Assembly (NCBI GenBank): GCA_030150135.1
Contig: JASLGO010000170.1
Coordinates: forward strand, 1-17,797
Origin: Aquirhabdus sp.
GTDB lineage: Bacteria > Pseudomonadota > Gammaproteobacteria > Pseudomonadales > Moraxellaceae
Reading direction: 5' to 3'
Length of the DNA: 17,797 bases
In this document: piece by piece, positions 1 through 8,280 of the stretch
Layout of the letters: every line of letters starts with the position of its first letter
How positions within the stretch are numbered: the stretch's first letter is position 1
The notes under the pieces: model-generated
Told to the model about the DNA's origin: nothing
Seen by the model: the letters and a program-made list of their open reading frames with translations, nothing else
Database searches by the model: none
Made by a program: the position numbers and the translations under genes

Positions 1-185
1 CAATGAGCAAAGGCATTTTATTACGCCCAATTGGACATCAGGTTTATATTATTCCGCCGTATTGCATTACATCTGATGAAATTGAACACGTCATTGATGT
101 TGCACGTCAGGCTATTGAATGGGCGGCTTGGCAATCCACTCACTCAATCTCAAATCACCATACGGAAAATTTATCATTACCATGA
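1..185 (+). CDS. bioA: BioA (adenosylmethionine-8-amino-7-oxononanoate aminotransferase), C-terminal end only
   Basis: This is the last ~60 codons of a gene that begins before the window. The reading frame is open from the left edge, so the ATG at base 3 is internal. The tail contains LLRPIGHQVYIIPPYCI followed by an amphipathic helix, which fits the C-terminal domain of BioA, a PLP-dependent class III aminotransferase that makes 7,8-diaminopelargonate in biotin synthesis, with S-adenosylmethionine as amino donor. The active-site lysine and PLP site lie outside the window, so identity rests on the tail alone. The stop TGA (183-185) overlaps the rsmE start ATG (182-184), implying co-transcription and translational coupling. 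Another class III aminotransferase cannot be fully excluded. Confidence 0.75.
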   Translation, partial: MSKGILLRPIGHQVYIIPPYCITSDEIEHVIDVARQAIEWAAWQSTHSISNHHTENLSLP

Positions 186-889
186 GTCGTTTTTACGCAG
201 ACACTCCTCTCGATCTCCATCAAGTAGTTGAGCTACCAGAGGTGGTTTTCCATCATTGGATCCGTGTGCTTCGCGCAAATGTTGGAGAACAGGCAACTCT
301 GTTTAATGGCTTAGGCGGCGAATATGATGTAGAACTAATTGAGATTAATAAGAAAAATGCAATGGTTCGCATCCTGAGCTTTAATCCAATTGATCGTATT
401 GAACCTTATTTTGTGACTTTGGGACAAGTCATGAGTAAAGGCGACCGAATGGACTATGCGATTCAAAAATCCACTGAACTCGGTGTCGGTGCAATTCAGT
501 TACTCACCAGTGAGCGCTGTGAAATGCGCCTTAAATATGATCGCGACCAGAAAAAAATAGATCACTGGCAACAAGTTGCTATTGCAGCATGCGAACAATG
601 CGGATTGAATCGTGTGCCTAAGATTTTGCCGCCTATGTCACTAGAAAGTTGGTTACCACAAATACAAAGCGAACTGAAACTTGTACTTGCGCCGATACAA
701 GCACCAAAGCCATTACCGATCACCCTGCCACAAACGATTAGTCTGCTGATTGGCGCTGAAGGTGGATTGAGTGCAGCAGAAATAGAAATGGCCGAAAAAT
801 CTGGCTTTCTCAAATGGCAAATTGGCGAGCGCATCTTAAGAACAGAAACCGCACCAGTCGTCGCTTTGGCTCAACTGATGACCAATTAA
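182..889 (+). CDS. rsmE: RsmE, 16S rRNA (uracil-1498-N3)-methyltransferase
   Basis: The 235-residue protein is close to the usual RsmE length. RsmE is a cytosolic SPOUT-fold methyltransferase that methylates N3 of U1498 of 16S rRNA with S-adenosylmethionine. The N-terminal ~70 residues, starting MSRFYADTPL, match the PUA-like RNA-binding part. The middle has KGDRMDYAIQKSTELGV and the cysteine-rich ERCEMR and ACEQCGLNR segments. The trefoil-knot AdoMet site shows GAEGG (residues 191-195) and RILRTETA (217-224), both hallmark RsmE motifs. The frame is open back to an ATG at 119, but the family start is the ATG at 182, which overlaps the bioA stop. A weak CGGA precedes it, so expression probably depends on coupling. 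The next gene is 191 bases away. Confidence 0.95.
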   Translation: MSRFYADTPLDLHQVVELPEVVFHHWIRVLRANVGEQATLFNGLGGEYDVELIEINKKNAMVRILSFNPIDRIEPYFVTLGQVMSKGDRMDYAIQKSTELGVGAIQLLTSERCEMRLKYDRDQKKIDHWQQVAIAACEQCGLNRVPKILPPMSLESWLPQIQSELKLVLAPIQAPKPLPITLPQTISLLIGAEGGLSAAEIEMAEKSGFLKWQIGERILRTETAPVVALAQLMTN

Positions 890-895
890 AATATT

Positions 896-926
896 TTGCA
901 CTGTCAAATACATCAGGTTATATATT
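896..926 (+). promoter_or_regulatory. Possible promoter for the PAS-GGDEF-EAL gene
   Basis: TTGCAC (896-901) is followed by a 17-base spacer and TATATA (919-924), with TATATT in the alternative phase (921-926). It would give a leader of about 150 bases before the ATG at 1081. The -35 match is only partial and the region is AT-rich, so this is a weak call made by eye. Confidence 0.3.
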
Positions 927-1080
927 CTTTTGCCAGACAAAGGTGTATATATAGGCAAAGCCATATTTCTTCGCAAATATCTATTTCGCTTTTGTGAAAC
1001 ATAAGGCACAATCTGTAGGACAATAATGTAGATTCGTTGAGAAACGGGCAATATATTTCCAACAATCACAGGAGCACTTA

Positions 1081-3984
1081 ATGTCTGGATATGAAGAACA
1101 GAGTATTCTGAAGCAGCGCATTTGGCGCATGCAAATCCTGAATACTCGCTCACATCAGGCATTGTTACTGTTCTCATTGCTCAGCTTAGTTTTATTGACC
1201 TTTATCTTGTACCAACGCTTCTCTTTAGTTGATGACAACAAGCTGGCGGGTTGGACTGTTATCTCGATTAGTATTATTGCCATTTCTTCTGCACTAAATA
1301 ATCATTTTAATAATCGAGAGCACCGCGTCTCTCCAAAATTCTTTGATCTTTATCTTTTAGCATCAGCTTTTGTTTTAGGTATCGTTCTGGCAACGGGTCA
1401 AATGGTTTTTCATCCGATAAAACCACTTACATCTGGCTCGAATATGGTCGAAAGCTCAATCAACCTATTTGGTTTGATACTCCTATTCTCACACATGCTC
1501 GCGCTGATTTGTTATACCGATCGCTATCGCCTGTTTTTTGTATTTGTGCTCACTAGCGTGTCACCTCTGCTCTATCAAGAAGCGACTTCAGACCCTAGCT
1601 TATTGCTCAAGCCACATAGCATCATGGTCAATGTTTATGTGTCATTTATGCTATTTTGTGGCTACAAAATGCATAGAATGCGTACCAAATCAGCATGGCT
1701 TGTGATTCGCAACGAGAACTTGATTGACTACATGGAGTCTTCAAAAGAACAGACTGAGCATATTAATAGCCAGCTTGAAGAAGAAATGAGACAGCGGATT
1801 TATACAGAAGAAAAGCTTCAAGAATCAAATATGTATCTTGAAGAAAAAATTCTGGAAAGAACCAGAGACCTCACAGAAAGTAACCTACAACTACAAAGTT
1901 CTCAGCAACGCCTAGAAATGGCGCATAGTGCGGGAGGAATTGGCACATGGGATTGGGATATTACTGCTCGCAAAATGCATTCGACAAACATCGAGCAGAT
2001 TCTAGGTTACAAAAATGACGAAATGGATGCGTTTTTAGGTGACATGTCCAAAGTTGTGCATCCAGAAGATTACCCTGCCGTTCGTAAAGCCATCGCCGCC
2101 CACCTTTTGAACCACACTGATCGTTATGAAGCAGAGTTTCGCATGCGTCATAAATATGGTTATTGGGTTTGGGTGCAAGATATGGGACGCGTTGTGCAAC
2201 GTAATCCTAAGACTCGATTTGCAGAACGCATGGTTGGTGTTCGCCGTAACATTACTGCCGAAAAAGCCTCTGACGAACGCCAAAAGCTCGCATCTACAGT
2301 ATTCCAACAGGCTGCTGAAGGAATTGTGATTCTTGATAAGAATATGACTTACATCAATGTGAATCCTTACTTTGAACGCATGACTGGCTTCAAAAAAGAA
2401 CTTCTCATCGGTAAAGAAATTTTTACATCAGACCGCACCCCAACGCCTCTAGAGCAACAATCGAAAAGTAAAATCGTTAAGAACCTTCATTCAACAGGGC
2501 AATATGAAGGCGAAATTCAAATTCAACATAAAAATGGCGATGACATCCCTGTCTGGTTACATATCAATCCCATTTTTGATCACAATCAACAAAAGACCCA
2601 TTACATTGCAATTCTAAATGACTTAACTGAACGCAAGAAAAATGAGCAACGACTTTCTTATCTCTCAAACTATGATCTTCTAACCGATTTGCCAAATCGT
2701 CATTTCTTCAAAGATCATATGCATCAAATCATTTTGAAAAGCTTAGAAACCAACACTACTTTTGCATTATTACGTTTAAATATTGATCGCTTCCGTTTAT
2801 TGAATGATCTTCTCGGAACTGATGGTGCCGACATCCTACTTAAACATGTCGCACAACGACTTTCTGCATACGATGCCAGAACAAGCATGATTGCTCGTTT
2901 AGGAAGTGATGATTTTGCCATTATCCTCTCCTACCCACGTGATAACGAAAAAGATGTTGAACAATACTGTGAACGACTATTAGAAGTATTTAACAGTCCA
3001 TTTGACGTGCGCTCTCAAGAAATTACAGTCACGATTTCAATTGGCGTTGCGCTATGTCCTAAGCATGGCAAGCAAGTCGATATATTGTCTAATACCGCAG
3101 AAAACGCCCTGCAAGAAGCCAAGCGTTTGGGAGGCAATGCGATTCGCTTTGCCAGCAATCAAGGTGGCATACAGTCACTAGAGCGCGTCAATCTTGAAAA
3201 CGCATTGCGTAAAGCTATCTCCAACACCGAATTTGTGGTTTTCTATCAGCCTAAACTGAATGCGATGACTCGCCATATCGAAGGTTTTGAAGCATTAGTT
3301 CGCTGGAGCCATCCAAGCAAAGGAATCGTAGCACCCGTTCAATTCATTGGACTCGCAGAAGAAATGGGGATTATCTCTGCATTGGGTGAGTTTGTACTAG
3401 ATCAATCTTGTGCACAAATTAAAAAATGGCGCGATGCGGGTTTTCATAATATTTCGATTGCTGTCAACGTTTCTGCACAACAATTACAACGTGGCAATTT
3501 TATTGATACATTGGATCGAATTCTGGAAGACCATCAAATCGATCCACATTTACTTGAATTGGAAATTACCGAAACGCTGCTCATGGATGACACGGATCAG
3601 GTTCAAGCCATTCTGCAAGAAATTAAACGCCGTGGTGTAACAATTGCCTTGGATGATTTTGGTACAGGTTATTCATCTCTGTCCTATCTTGGACTCTACC
3701 CAATTGATGTCATTAAAATTGACCGCTCATTCGTCATTCAAATGATTGGCAATGAAGAGCAAAAAGCAATTGTTCGTGCGATTCTGGCGATGAGTAAATC
3801 ACTGAAAATGAAAGTCGTTGCAGAAGGTGTAGAAACACTTGAACAAGCTCAATTCTTATGTGATGAAGGGTGCGAATTACTACAGGGATACTTATTTAGT
3901 AAGCCCGTTCCTGCTTTTGAAGCCAATAAACTTTTAATAAGTTCAATGGGAGATATCGTGATTCCAAAGCAAATGCAAATATAG
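1081..3984 (+). CDS. Membrane-bound PAS-PAS-GGDEF-EAL c-di-GMP signalling protein
   Basis: The 967-residue protein has about six hydrophobic helices in the first ~200 residues (around 27-47, 57-72, 88-110, 127-146, 150-166, 182-197), then a charged coiled-coil linker (~215-282). Two PAS domains follow (~283-400, with WDWDI and HPEDY, and ~404-520, with GIVILDKNMTYINVNP), then a GGDEF domain (~526-690) and an EAL domain (~700-950). The GGDEF signature is GSDDF (608-612), so cyclase activity is doubtful, although DLLTDLPNR and the acidic residues remain; no inhibitory RxxD lies just upstream. The EAL domain keeps EALVRW (from 737), ELEITE, DDFGTGYSS, KIDRSF, AEGVE and QGYLFSKP, so phosphodiesterase activity is predicted. 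The start has a good AGGAG (1070-1074) six bases upstream. The protein probably lowers c-di-GMP in response to a signal sensed by the membrane or PAS parts; the ligand is unknown. Confidence 0.93.
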   Translation: MSGYEEQSILKQRIWRMQILNTRSHQALLLFSLLSLVLLTFILYQRFSLVDDNKLAGWTVISISIIAISSALNNHFNNREHRVSPKFFDLYLLASAFVLGIVLATGQMVFHPIKPLTSGSNMVESSINLFGLILLFSHMLALICYTDRYRLFFVFVLTSVSPLLYQEATSDPSLLLKPHSIMVNVYVSFMLFCGYKMHRMRTKSAWLVIRNENLIDYMESSKEQTEHINSQLEEEMRQRIYTEEKLQESNMYLEEKILERTRDLTESNLQLQSSQQRLEMAHSAGGIGTWDWDITARKMHSTNIEQILGYKNDEMDAFLGDMSKVVHPEDYPAVRKAIAAHLLNHTDRYEAEFRMRHKYGYWVWVQDMGRVVQRNPKTRFAERMVGVRRNITAEKASDERQKLASTVFQQAAEGIVILDKNMTYINVNPYFERMTGFKKELLIGKEIFTSDRTPTPLEQQSKSKIVKNLHSTGQYEGEIQIQHKNGDDIPVWLHINPIFDHNQQKTHYIAILNDLTERKKNEQRLSYLSNYDLLTDLPNRHFFKDHMHQIILKSLETNTTFALLRLNIDRFRLLNDLLGTDGADILLKHVAQRLSAYDARTSMIARLGSDDFAIILSYPRDNEKDVEQYCERLLEVFNSPFDVRSQEITVTISIGVALCPKHGKQVDILSNTAENALQEAKRLGGNAIRFASNQGGIQSLERVNLENALRKAISNTEFVVFYQPKLNAMTRHIEGFEALVRWSHPSKGIVAPVQFIGLAEEMGIISALGEFVLDQSCAQIKKWRDAGFHNISIAVNVSAQQLQRGNFIDTLDRILEDHQIDPHLLELEITETLLMDDTDQVQAILQEIKRRGVTIALDDFGTGYSSLSYLGLYPIDVIKIDRSFVIQMIGNEEQKAIVRAILAMSKSLKMKVVAEGVETLEQAQFLCDEGCELLQGYLFSKPVPAFEANKLLISSMGDIVIPKQMQI

Positions 3985-4296
3985 TGAGCTTTCTACAAAA
4001 TTTGTATCTTTAAAAACTCATAATAATCGTATCAATTTCTTATAAATCTCTAGCAATCTGCACAAAAACAAATCGATGCTATGCTACAATACGACACAAT
4101 GCATTATGTCCTACTCATCTTGTAATGCGCGAAACGCTTAGCAAATTTTCACAAAGAATTTGTAAACAAGTCTAGTCTTCGCAAAGGGCTGATCACCAAT
4201 GAGCCCGACCCAAAAATATTGAAATTGTATGACGCCGTGCCGTCACGATCCTCCTATAGGATTATCCCACCCGTTTAAGTAGACAACGAGAGCAAG
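3985..4296. other. 312-base spacer and leader before maeB
   Basis: No coding sequence was seen. The region holds an interrupted repeat TACAAA-A-TTTGTA (3994-4006) shortly after the upstream stop, a possible extended -10 promoter (4082-4090), and, in the stretch that would be the maeB mRNA leader, GGGCT/AGCCC (4186-4190 with 4202-4206), TGACG/CGTCA (4230-4234 with 4241-4245) and ATCCT/AGGAT (4248-4252 with 4258-4262). The last element contains CCTCCT, a sequence complementary to a strong ribosome-binding site. No canonical terminator with a T-run follows the upstream gene. Confidence 0.5.
4082..4090 (+). promoter_or_regulatory. Possible extended -10 promoter of maeB
   Basis: TGCTACAAT reads as an extended -10 element: TG, one base, then TACAAT, which matches TATAAT at five of six positions. 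No convincing -35 is visible, which an extended -10 can tolerate. It predicts a transcript start near 4097 and a maeB leader of about 200 bases. Confidence 0.35.
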
Positions 4297-6585
4297 ATGG
4301 ACAAGCAAGAACTTAACCAAGCCGCATTGGATTATCACGAATTTCCAAAACCTGGAAAAATTAATGTTGTTCCTAGCAAACAACTCGCAAACCAACACGA
4401 TTTAGCACTCGCCTATTCACCAGGCGTTGCTGCACCTTGCCTTGAAATTGAACGTGACCCATCACTCGTGTCACGCTATACCGCACGCGGCAACTTAGTC
4501 GCTGTAATCACAAACGGCACAGCCGTGCTTGGTCTAGGTAATATTGGTCCATTGGCTTCCAAACCTGTGATGGAAGGTAAAGGCGTACTCTTTAAAAAGT
4601 TCGCAGGCATTGATGTTTTTGACATCGAAATTGCTGAAAACGATCCGGACAAATTAGTCGATATTATTGCTTCATTAGAACCTACATTTGGCGGCATTAA
4701 CTTAGAAGATATCAAAGCACCTGAGTGTTTTTATATTGAAAAGAAACTGCGCGAACGTATGAAGATTCCTGTGTTCCATGACGATCAACACGGAACTTCG
4801 ATTATTGTGGGTGCGGCGCTACTCAACGCATTGCAATTGGTCAATAAAGATATTGGTCAAATCAAGATTGTCTGTTCTGGCGCAGGTGCAGCTGCACTAT
4901 CATGCCTAGACCTACTGGTTGCATTGGGCGCAAATCGTAGCAACATCATCGTCGCTGATTCAAAAGGCTGTATTACCACAGCACGCTTGGAAAGTTTAGA
5001 CGAAAGCAAACGTCGCTATGCACAAGACATTCCTCACACTCGCCTTGAAGAAGTCATGGCTGGCGCAGACATGTTCTTAGGTCTGTCAACTGCTGGAATC
5101 CTGTCACAAGACATGGTTAAAGAAATGGCAGCGGATCCGATTATTTTTGCATTGGCTAACCCAAACCCAGAAATTCTGCCAGAACATGCCAAAGCAGTTC
5201 GTCCAGATGTCATCATCGCAACAGGTCGTTCTGACTATCCAAACCAAGTCAATAACGCATTGTGCTTCCCTTATATTTTCCGTGGTGCACTGGATTCTGG
5301 CGCGACAACAGTGAATGAAGCGATGAAAGTTGCTTGTGTTCATGCGATTGCAAAAATGGCACACGTTGAATCAAGCAGCAATACCTATGGTGAAGCAGGT
5401 CAAAGCTTCGGTCGTGAATACCTCATCCCAGGTCCACTTGACCCACGTCTGATCCTTGAGATTGCACCTGAAATCGCACGCGCTGCAATGGACTCTGGCG
5501 TTGCAACTCGCCCAATTCAGGACTTTGCAGCATATCGTCAAAGCTTGTCTGAGTTTGTTTATAACTCTGCATTCCTGATGAAGCCTGTTTTTGCTCAAGC
5601 AAAAGCGGATCCAAAACGTATTGTTTATTGTGAAGGCGAAGATGAGCGTGTACTGCGCGCTGTTCAGCTTGTTGTTGATGAAGGCTTAGCAAAACCAATC
5701 CTGATTGGTCGCCCAACGGTTATTCAGCACCAAATCACCAAACTTGGACTACGTCTCCAAGTCGGTATTAATGTTGAAATTATCGACCAAGACAACGATC
5801 CACGTTACAAAGAATACTGGCAGTACTATTACAGCTTGGTACAACGTCAAGGCGTAGGTGTCGAGTTGGCTAAACGTGAAGCACGTCGTCGTACTACACT
5901 GATCGGCGCACTGTTAGTTCACTTCGGTGTTGCAGATGGTCTCATTTGCGGCACGTTTGGTAACTACGGCTTACACTTGGACTTCCTGAAAGATGTCATC
6001 GGCAAGAAAGAAGGCGTGAAGAGCTACTACGCCATGAATGCCTTGATGCTGGAAGGTCGTAATCTGTTTATCGCTGACACCTATGTCAATGAAAACCCGA
6101 CTGCACTGCAACTCGCAGAAATGACGTTGCTTGCGGCAGAAGAAGTTCGTCGTTTTGGTTTGACACCAAAAGTTGCACTACTCTCTCACTCCAGTTTTGG
6201 TAGTGGCGACGGTGAAACTGCACAAAAAATGCGTGAAACTTTCCGTATCTTGTCGACCATTGCACCAGATTTGGAAGTTGAAGGTGAAATGCATGGTGAT
6301 GCAGCACTGAGTGAAGAAATTCGTCTTGCTGAATTCCCGAACGCACGCTATAAAGGCTCAGCAAACTTGCTGATCATGCCGACGATGGATGCTGCCAATA
6401 TTGCATTCAACCTGCTGAAAACTGCGTCTGGGAACAATGTCACCATTGGCCCCATCCTGCTCGGCGCAGCAAAACCAGTGCATGTTCTCACACCGACTGC
6501 AACACCACGTCGTATCGTGAATATGACTGCATTGACTGTTGCTGAAATTCAACAAGCCGAAAAAGCTCAAAATGGAAACGCATAA
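4297..6585 (+). CDS. maeB: MaeB, NADP-dependent malic enzyme with phosphotransacetylase-like C-terminal domain
   Basis: The 762-residue protein matches the length of the two-domain bacterial malic enzyme. It decarboxylates malate oxidatively to pyruvate and CO2, producing NADPH, in the cytosol, and links the TCA cycle to pyruvate and lipid synthesis. The N-terminal malic part (~1-430) shows AYSPGVAAP (Tyr40), FKKFAGIDVFDIE with metal-binding acidic residues, HDDQHGT (161-167), the nucleotide-binding GAGAAALSCLDLL, and NPNPEI. From ~435 a phosphotransacetylase-like domain begins (RIVYCEGEDERVLRAV), which in this family is regulatory, binding acetyl-CoA or similar effectors, rather than catalytic. 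The start ATG follows a modest GAGAGCAAG. The gene stands alone, with a long leader and its own terminator at 6609-6638. MaeB family members are usually described as NADP-specific; cofactor choice was not tested from sequence. Confidence 0.95.
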   Translation: MDKQELNQAALDYHEFPKPGKINVVPSKQLANQHDLALAYSPGVAAPCLEIERDPSLVSRYTARGNLVAVITNGTAVLGLGNIGPLASKPVMEGKGVLFKKFAGIDVFDIEIAENDPDKLVDIIASLEPTFGGINLEDIKAPECFYIEKKLRERMKIPVFHDDQHGTSIIVGAALLNALQLVNKDIGQIKIVCSGAGAAALSCLDLLVALGANRSNIIVADSKGCITTARLESLDESKRRYAQDIPHTRLEEVMAGADMFLGLSTAGILSQDMVKEMAADPIIFALANPNPEILPEHAKAVRPDVIIATGRSDYPNQVNNALCFPYIFRGALDSGATTVNEAMKVACVHAIAKMAHVESSSNTYGEAGQSFGREYLIPGPLDPRLILEIAPEIARAAMDSGVATRPIQDFAAYRQSLSEFVYNSAFLMKPVFAQAKADPKRIVYCEGEDERVLRAVQLVVDEGLAKPILIGRPTVIQHQITKLGLRLQVGINVEIIDQDNDPRYKEYWQYYYSLVQRQGVGVELAKREARRRTTLIGALLVHFGVADGLICGTFGNYGLHLDFLKDVIGKKEGVKSYYAMNALMLEGRNLFIADTYVNENPTALQLAEMTLLAAEEVRRFGLTPKVALLSHSSFGSGDGETAQKMRETFRILSTIAPDLEVEGEMHGDAALSEEIRLAEFPNARYKGSANLLIMPTMDAANIAFNLLKTASGNNVTIGPILLGAAKPVHVLTPTATPRRIVNMTALTVAEIQQAEKAQNGNA

Positions 6586-6608
6586 CTTTTCATAAAGTGA
6601 TGTGTCAT

Positions 6609-6638
6609 AAAAAAAGCCTTCAATTGAAGGCTTTTTTT
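6609..6638. terminator. Bidirectional intrinsic terminator between maeB and the phosphoesterase gene
   Basis: GCCTTCAATTGAAGGC (6616-6631) is a perfect palindrome flanked by seven A on the left (6609-6615) and seven T on the right (6632-6638). It can act as a hairpin plus U-tract on both strands, serving maeB (plus) and the convergent gene ending at 6664 (minus). Confidence 0.93.
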
Positions 6639-6663
6639 ATAGTGAGATTTTTACCTACAAATA

Positions 6664-8166
6664 TTAATTGCCCGTAAACGCATCGTTCATCGGCGCAGCA
6701 TATTTGTCATTGGCTGTGATTGAGCCAACACCTAAAGCTGATTCGATGGTTCGAAGAAAGCTGTAGTGATTGTAGCTTTGACCACTTTGGAATCCTGTTT
6801 TCACCAGACCTTGAGACGCAATCGCCACCGTAACCACAGAATTGTAGTTACTACTGCTGCTCACCCATGATCCTGTAGAAGACTCATCATAAGTAATCAA
6901 CAGCAAAGAACGTTGATTTGTCCAAGCTGGAGAGCTGAATAAAGTTGGAAGATACTGACTGAGGAACTGATCTTGGGCGGTCAAACTGGTATTAATGCTG
7001 TAGTTGCTATAATAAGCATCTTCACCGTTGTACCAATTATCTGCTGCAATCCAAGCCAGTGCTGGCGTAGTACTTGTCGATTGTAAATCAGTTGTGAGTT
7101 GAGTCAGATCAACCAAATGCGCCTGACAGCGAGTTAGATTACCTGAAATGTTGGTGTAGTTGGCAAACGGAGCATCATCAGCATGGAAGTGCGAATCGGC
7201 ACTGTTGGTCATGTTACATGGACTACCCATACCTTGTTCGTAGGATTTCCAAGTTTTACCTGCTGACTCCATGATATCGCCAATATGAATATTGGGGTTA
7301 TTAATATTCGGATAGTACGTTGCACCTTGTGTAAAGGTGTCTCCACCAGCAAGCGCGAGATAGTTTTCATCGCTAGGATGATAGACTGCATTGTAATTGG
7401 TAAATAGCGTCCCTTTACTGAACAGGCTATTCATATAAGGCGCATAGCTACTGCCAATGACTTCACTATAATCGGTATTTTCCAGCACAATCACAAACAC
7501 ATGATCAAACGCTGGGACTTTGGAGACAGGAGGAGTTGCAGCTGGTGCATTTAATGGCGTAGATAACGTCAATGATAAATTATCGATATAGCCGACATTG
7601 ACATAACCATTGGTATTGTTGAATACCACTTTGGTATTGATGCTACGCGTACCGACAGGAACACTCCCAGTCGCAGAACGCGCAAGTAATTTGGTCACAT
7701 AACCCCGATCCCAAGCAGAAACAGGACCAATCGTCGCGGTACCCAAATTAGCACCACTACCACTTAAAAAGGTACTGGTCACAGTCGCTTGACCGCCATA
7801 CGTGGTGTAACCGCCCAGCCATCCAGACAAATTCCAAGTAATCCCACCACCATCAATTGCACTAGCGGCGGCTGAAACGTTAATGGTTTGATTCATGGAT
7901 GAATCACCGTATGGGCCATTCGCTAGAAATGAACTGCCTTGCAGTGATGAATTCGGCGTACCAATGCTAGCAACGGAATAGCATTGCACATTTGGATTAC
8001 CTTGAGTTGTAGTCCAACCCGGTACTGTTGTTGCCTGCGTCCATTCTTGAGCGCATTTGCCCGTTTCGCCATTACCATTAATAATCAAATTACCACTATT
8101 TGTGGCATACGCTGTAGTTGCACAACATGCTGCAAGCAGCGTCACTGGAAACAAACGATTAAACAT
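6664..8166 (-). CDS. Exported phosphoesterase (acid phosphatase / phospholipase C-like, PF04185-type)
   Basis: The 500-residue protein begins with an export signal, MFNRLFPVTLLAACCATTAYA, which can be read as a type I signal cleaved after AYA (residue 21) or as a lipoprotein signal with lipobox LAAC (Cys14). Residues ~22-210 are rich in Gly, Ser, Thr and Asn and look like a secreted beta-sandwich domain (NLIINGNGETG, ...GYIDNLSLTL). The rest resembles the alkaline-phosphatase-fold phosphoesterase family: FDHVFVIVLENTDYSEV, then SYAPYMNSLFSKGTLFTNY, HPSDENYLALAGG, YDESSTGSW and YNHYSFLRTIESALGVG, which carry the expected metal- and phosphate-binding residues. It probably hydrolyses phosphomonoesters or phospholipids outside the cytoplasm; the substrate cannot be told. 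A good GAAGGGA lies about nine bases before the ATG. It is a single gene, convergent with maeB. Confidence 0.85.
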   Translation of the reverse strand: MFNRLFPVTLLAACCATTAYATNSGNLIINGNGETGKCAQEWTQATTVPGWTTTQGNPNVQCYSVASIGTPNSSLQGSSFLANGPYGDSSMNQTINVSAAASAIDGGGITWNLSGWLGGYTTYGGQATVTSTFLSGSGANLGTATIGPVSAWDRGYVTKLLARSATGSVPVGTRSINTKVVFNNTNGYVNVGYIDNLSLTLSTPLNAPAATPPVSKVPAFDHVFVIVLENTDYSEVIGSSYAPYMNSLFSKGTLFTNYNAVYHPSDENYLALAGGDTFTQGATYYPNINNPNIHIGDIMESAGKTWKSYEQGMGSPCNMTNSADSHFHADDAPFANYTNISGNLTRCQAHLVDLTQLTTDLQSTSTTPALAWIAADNWYNGEDAYYSNYSINTSLTAQDQFLSQYLPTLFSSPAWTNQRSLLLITYDESSTGSWVSSSSNYNSVVTVAIASQGLVKTGFQSGQSYNHYSFLRTIESALGVGSITANDKYAAPMNDAFTGN

Positions 8167-8234
8167 AAAAAGAATCCCTTCAAGTCACATGAATGATACA
8201 TTACCCACTATTTATAACAATTTCATTACAAATA

Positions 8235-8263
8235 TTATCAGAAAAATAAAAAATATGTATAAA
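8235..8263 (+). promoter_or_regulatory. Likely sigma70-type promoter of the pseudouridine synthase gene
   Basis: TTATCA (8235-8240), a 17-base spacer and TATAAA (8258-8263) form a good promoter match. Transcription would start near 8270, only 10-20 bases before the GTG at 8281 and ATG at 8290, which supports those starts over the ATG at 8413. Confidence 0.5.
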
Positions 8264-8280
8264 TTTTATTCCACGACAAA

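Noticed and set aside
119..181. Upstream extension of the rsmE reading frame to an ATG at 119
   Set aside because: The extra 21 residues lie inside the bioA tail in another frame, and family members begin with MSRFY at 182.
992..1012. CRP/Vfr-like site, TGTGA followed by CACA
   Set aside because: The spacing is eight bases instead of six and the second half-site is incomplete.
836..1177. Minus-strand frame of 113 codons over the rsmE-GGDEF spacer
   Set aside because: It overlaps both neighbouring genes, has no ribosome-binding site and its composition is not protein-like.
5423..5716. Minus-strand frame of 97 codons inside maeB
   Set aside because: It is a Gln/Leu-rich shadow of the malic enzyme frame with no start signal.
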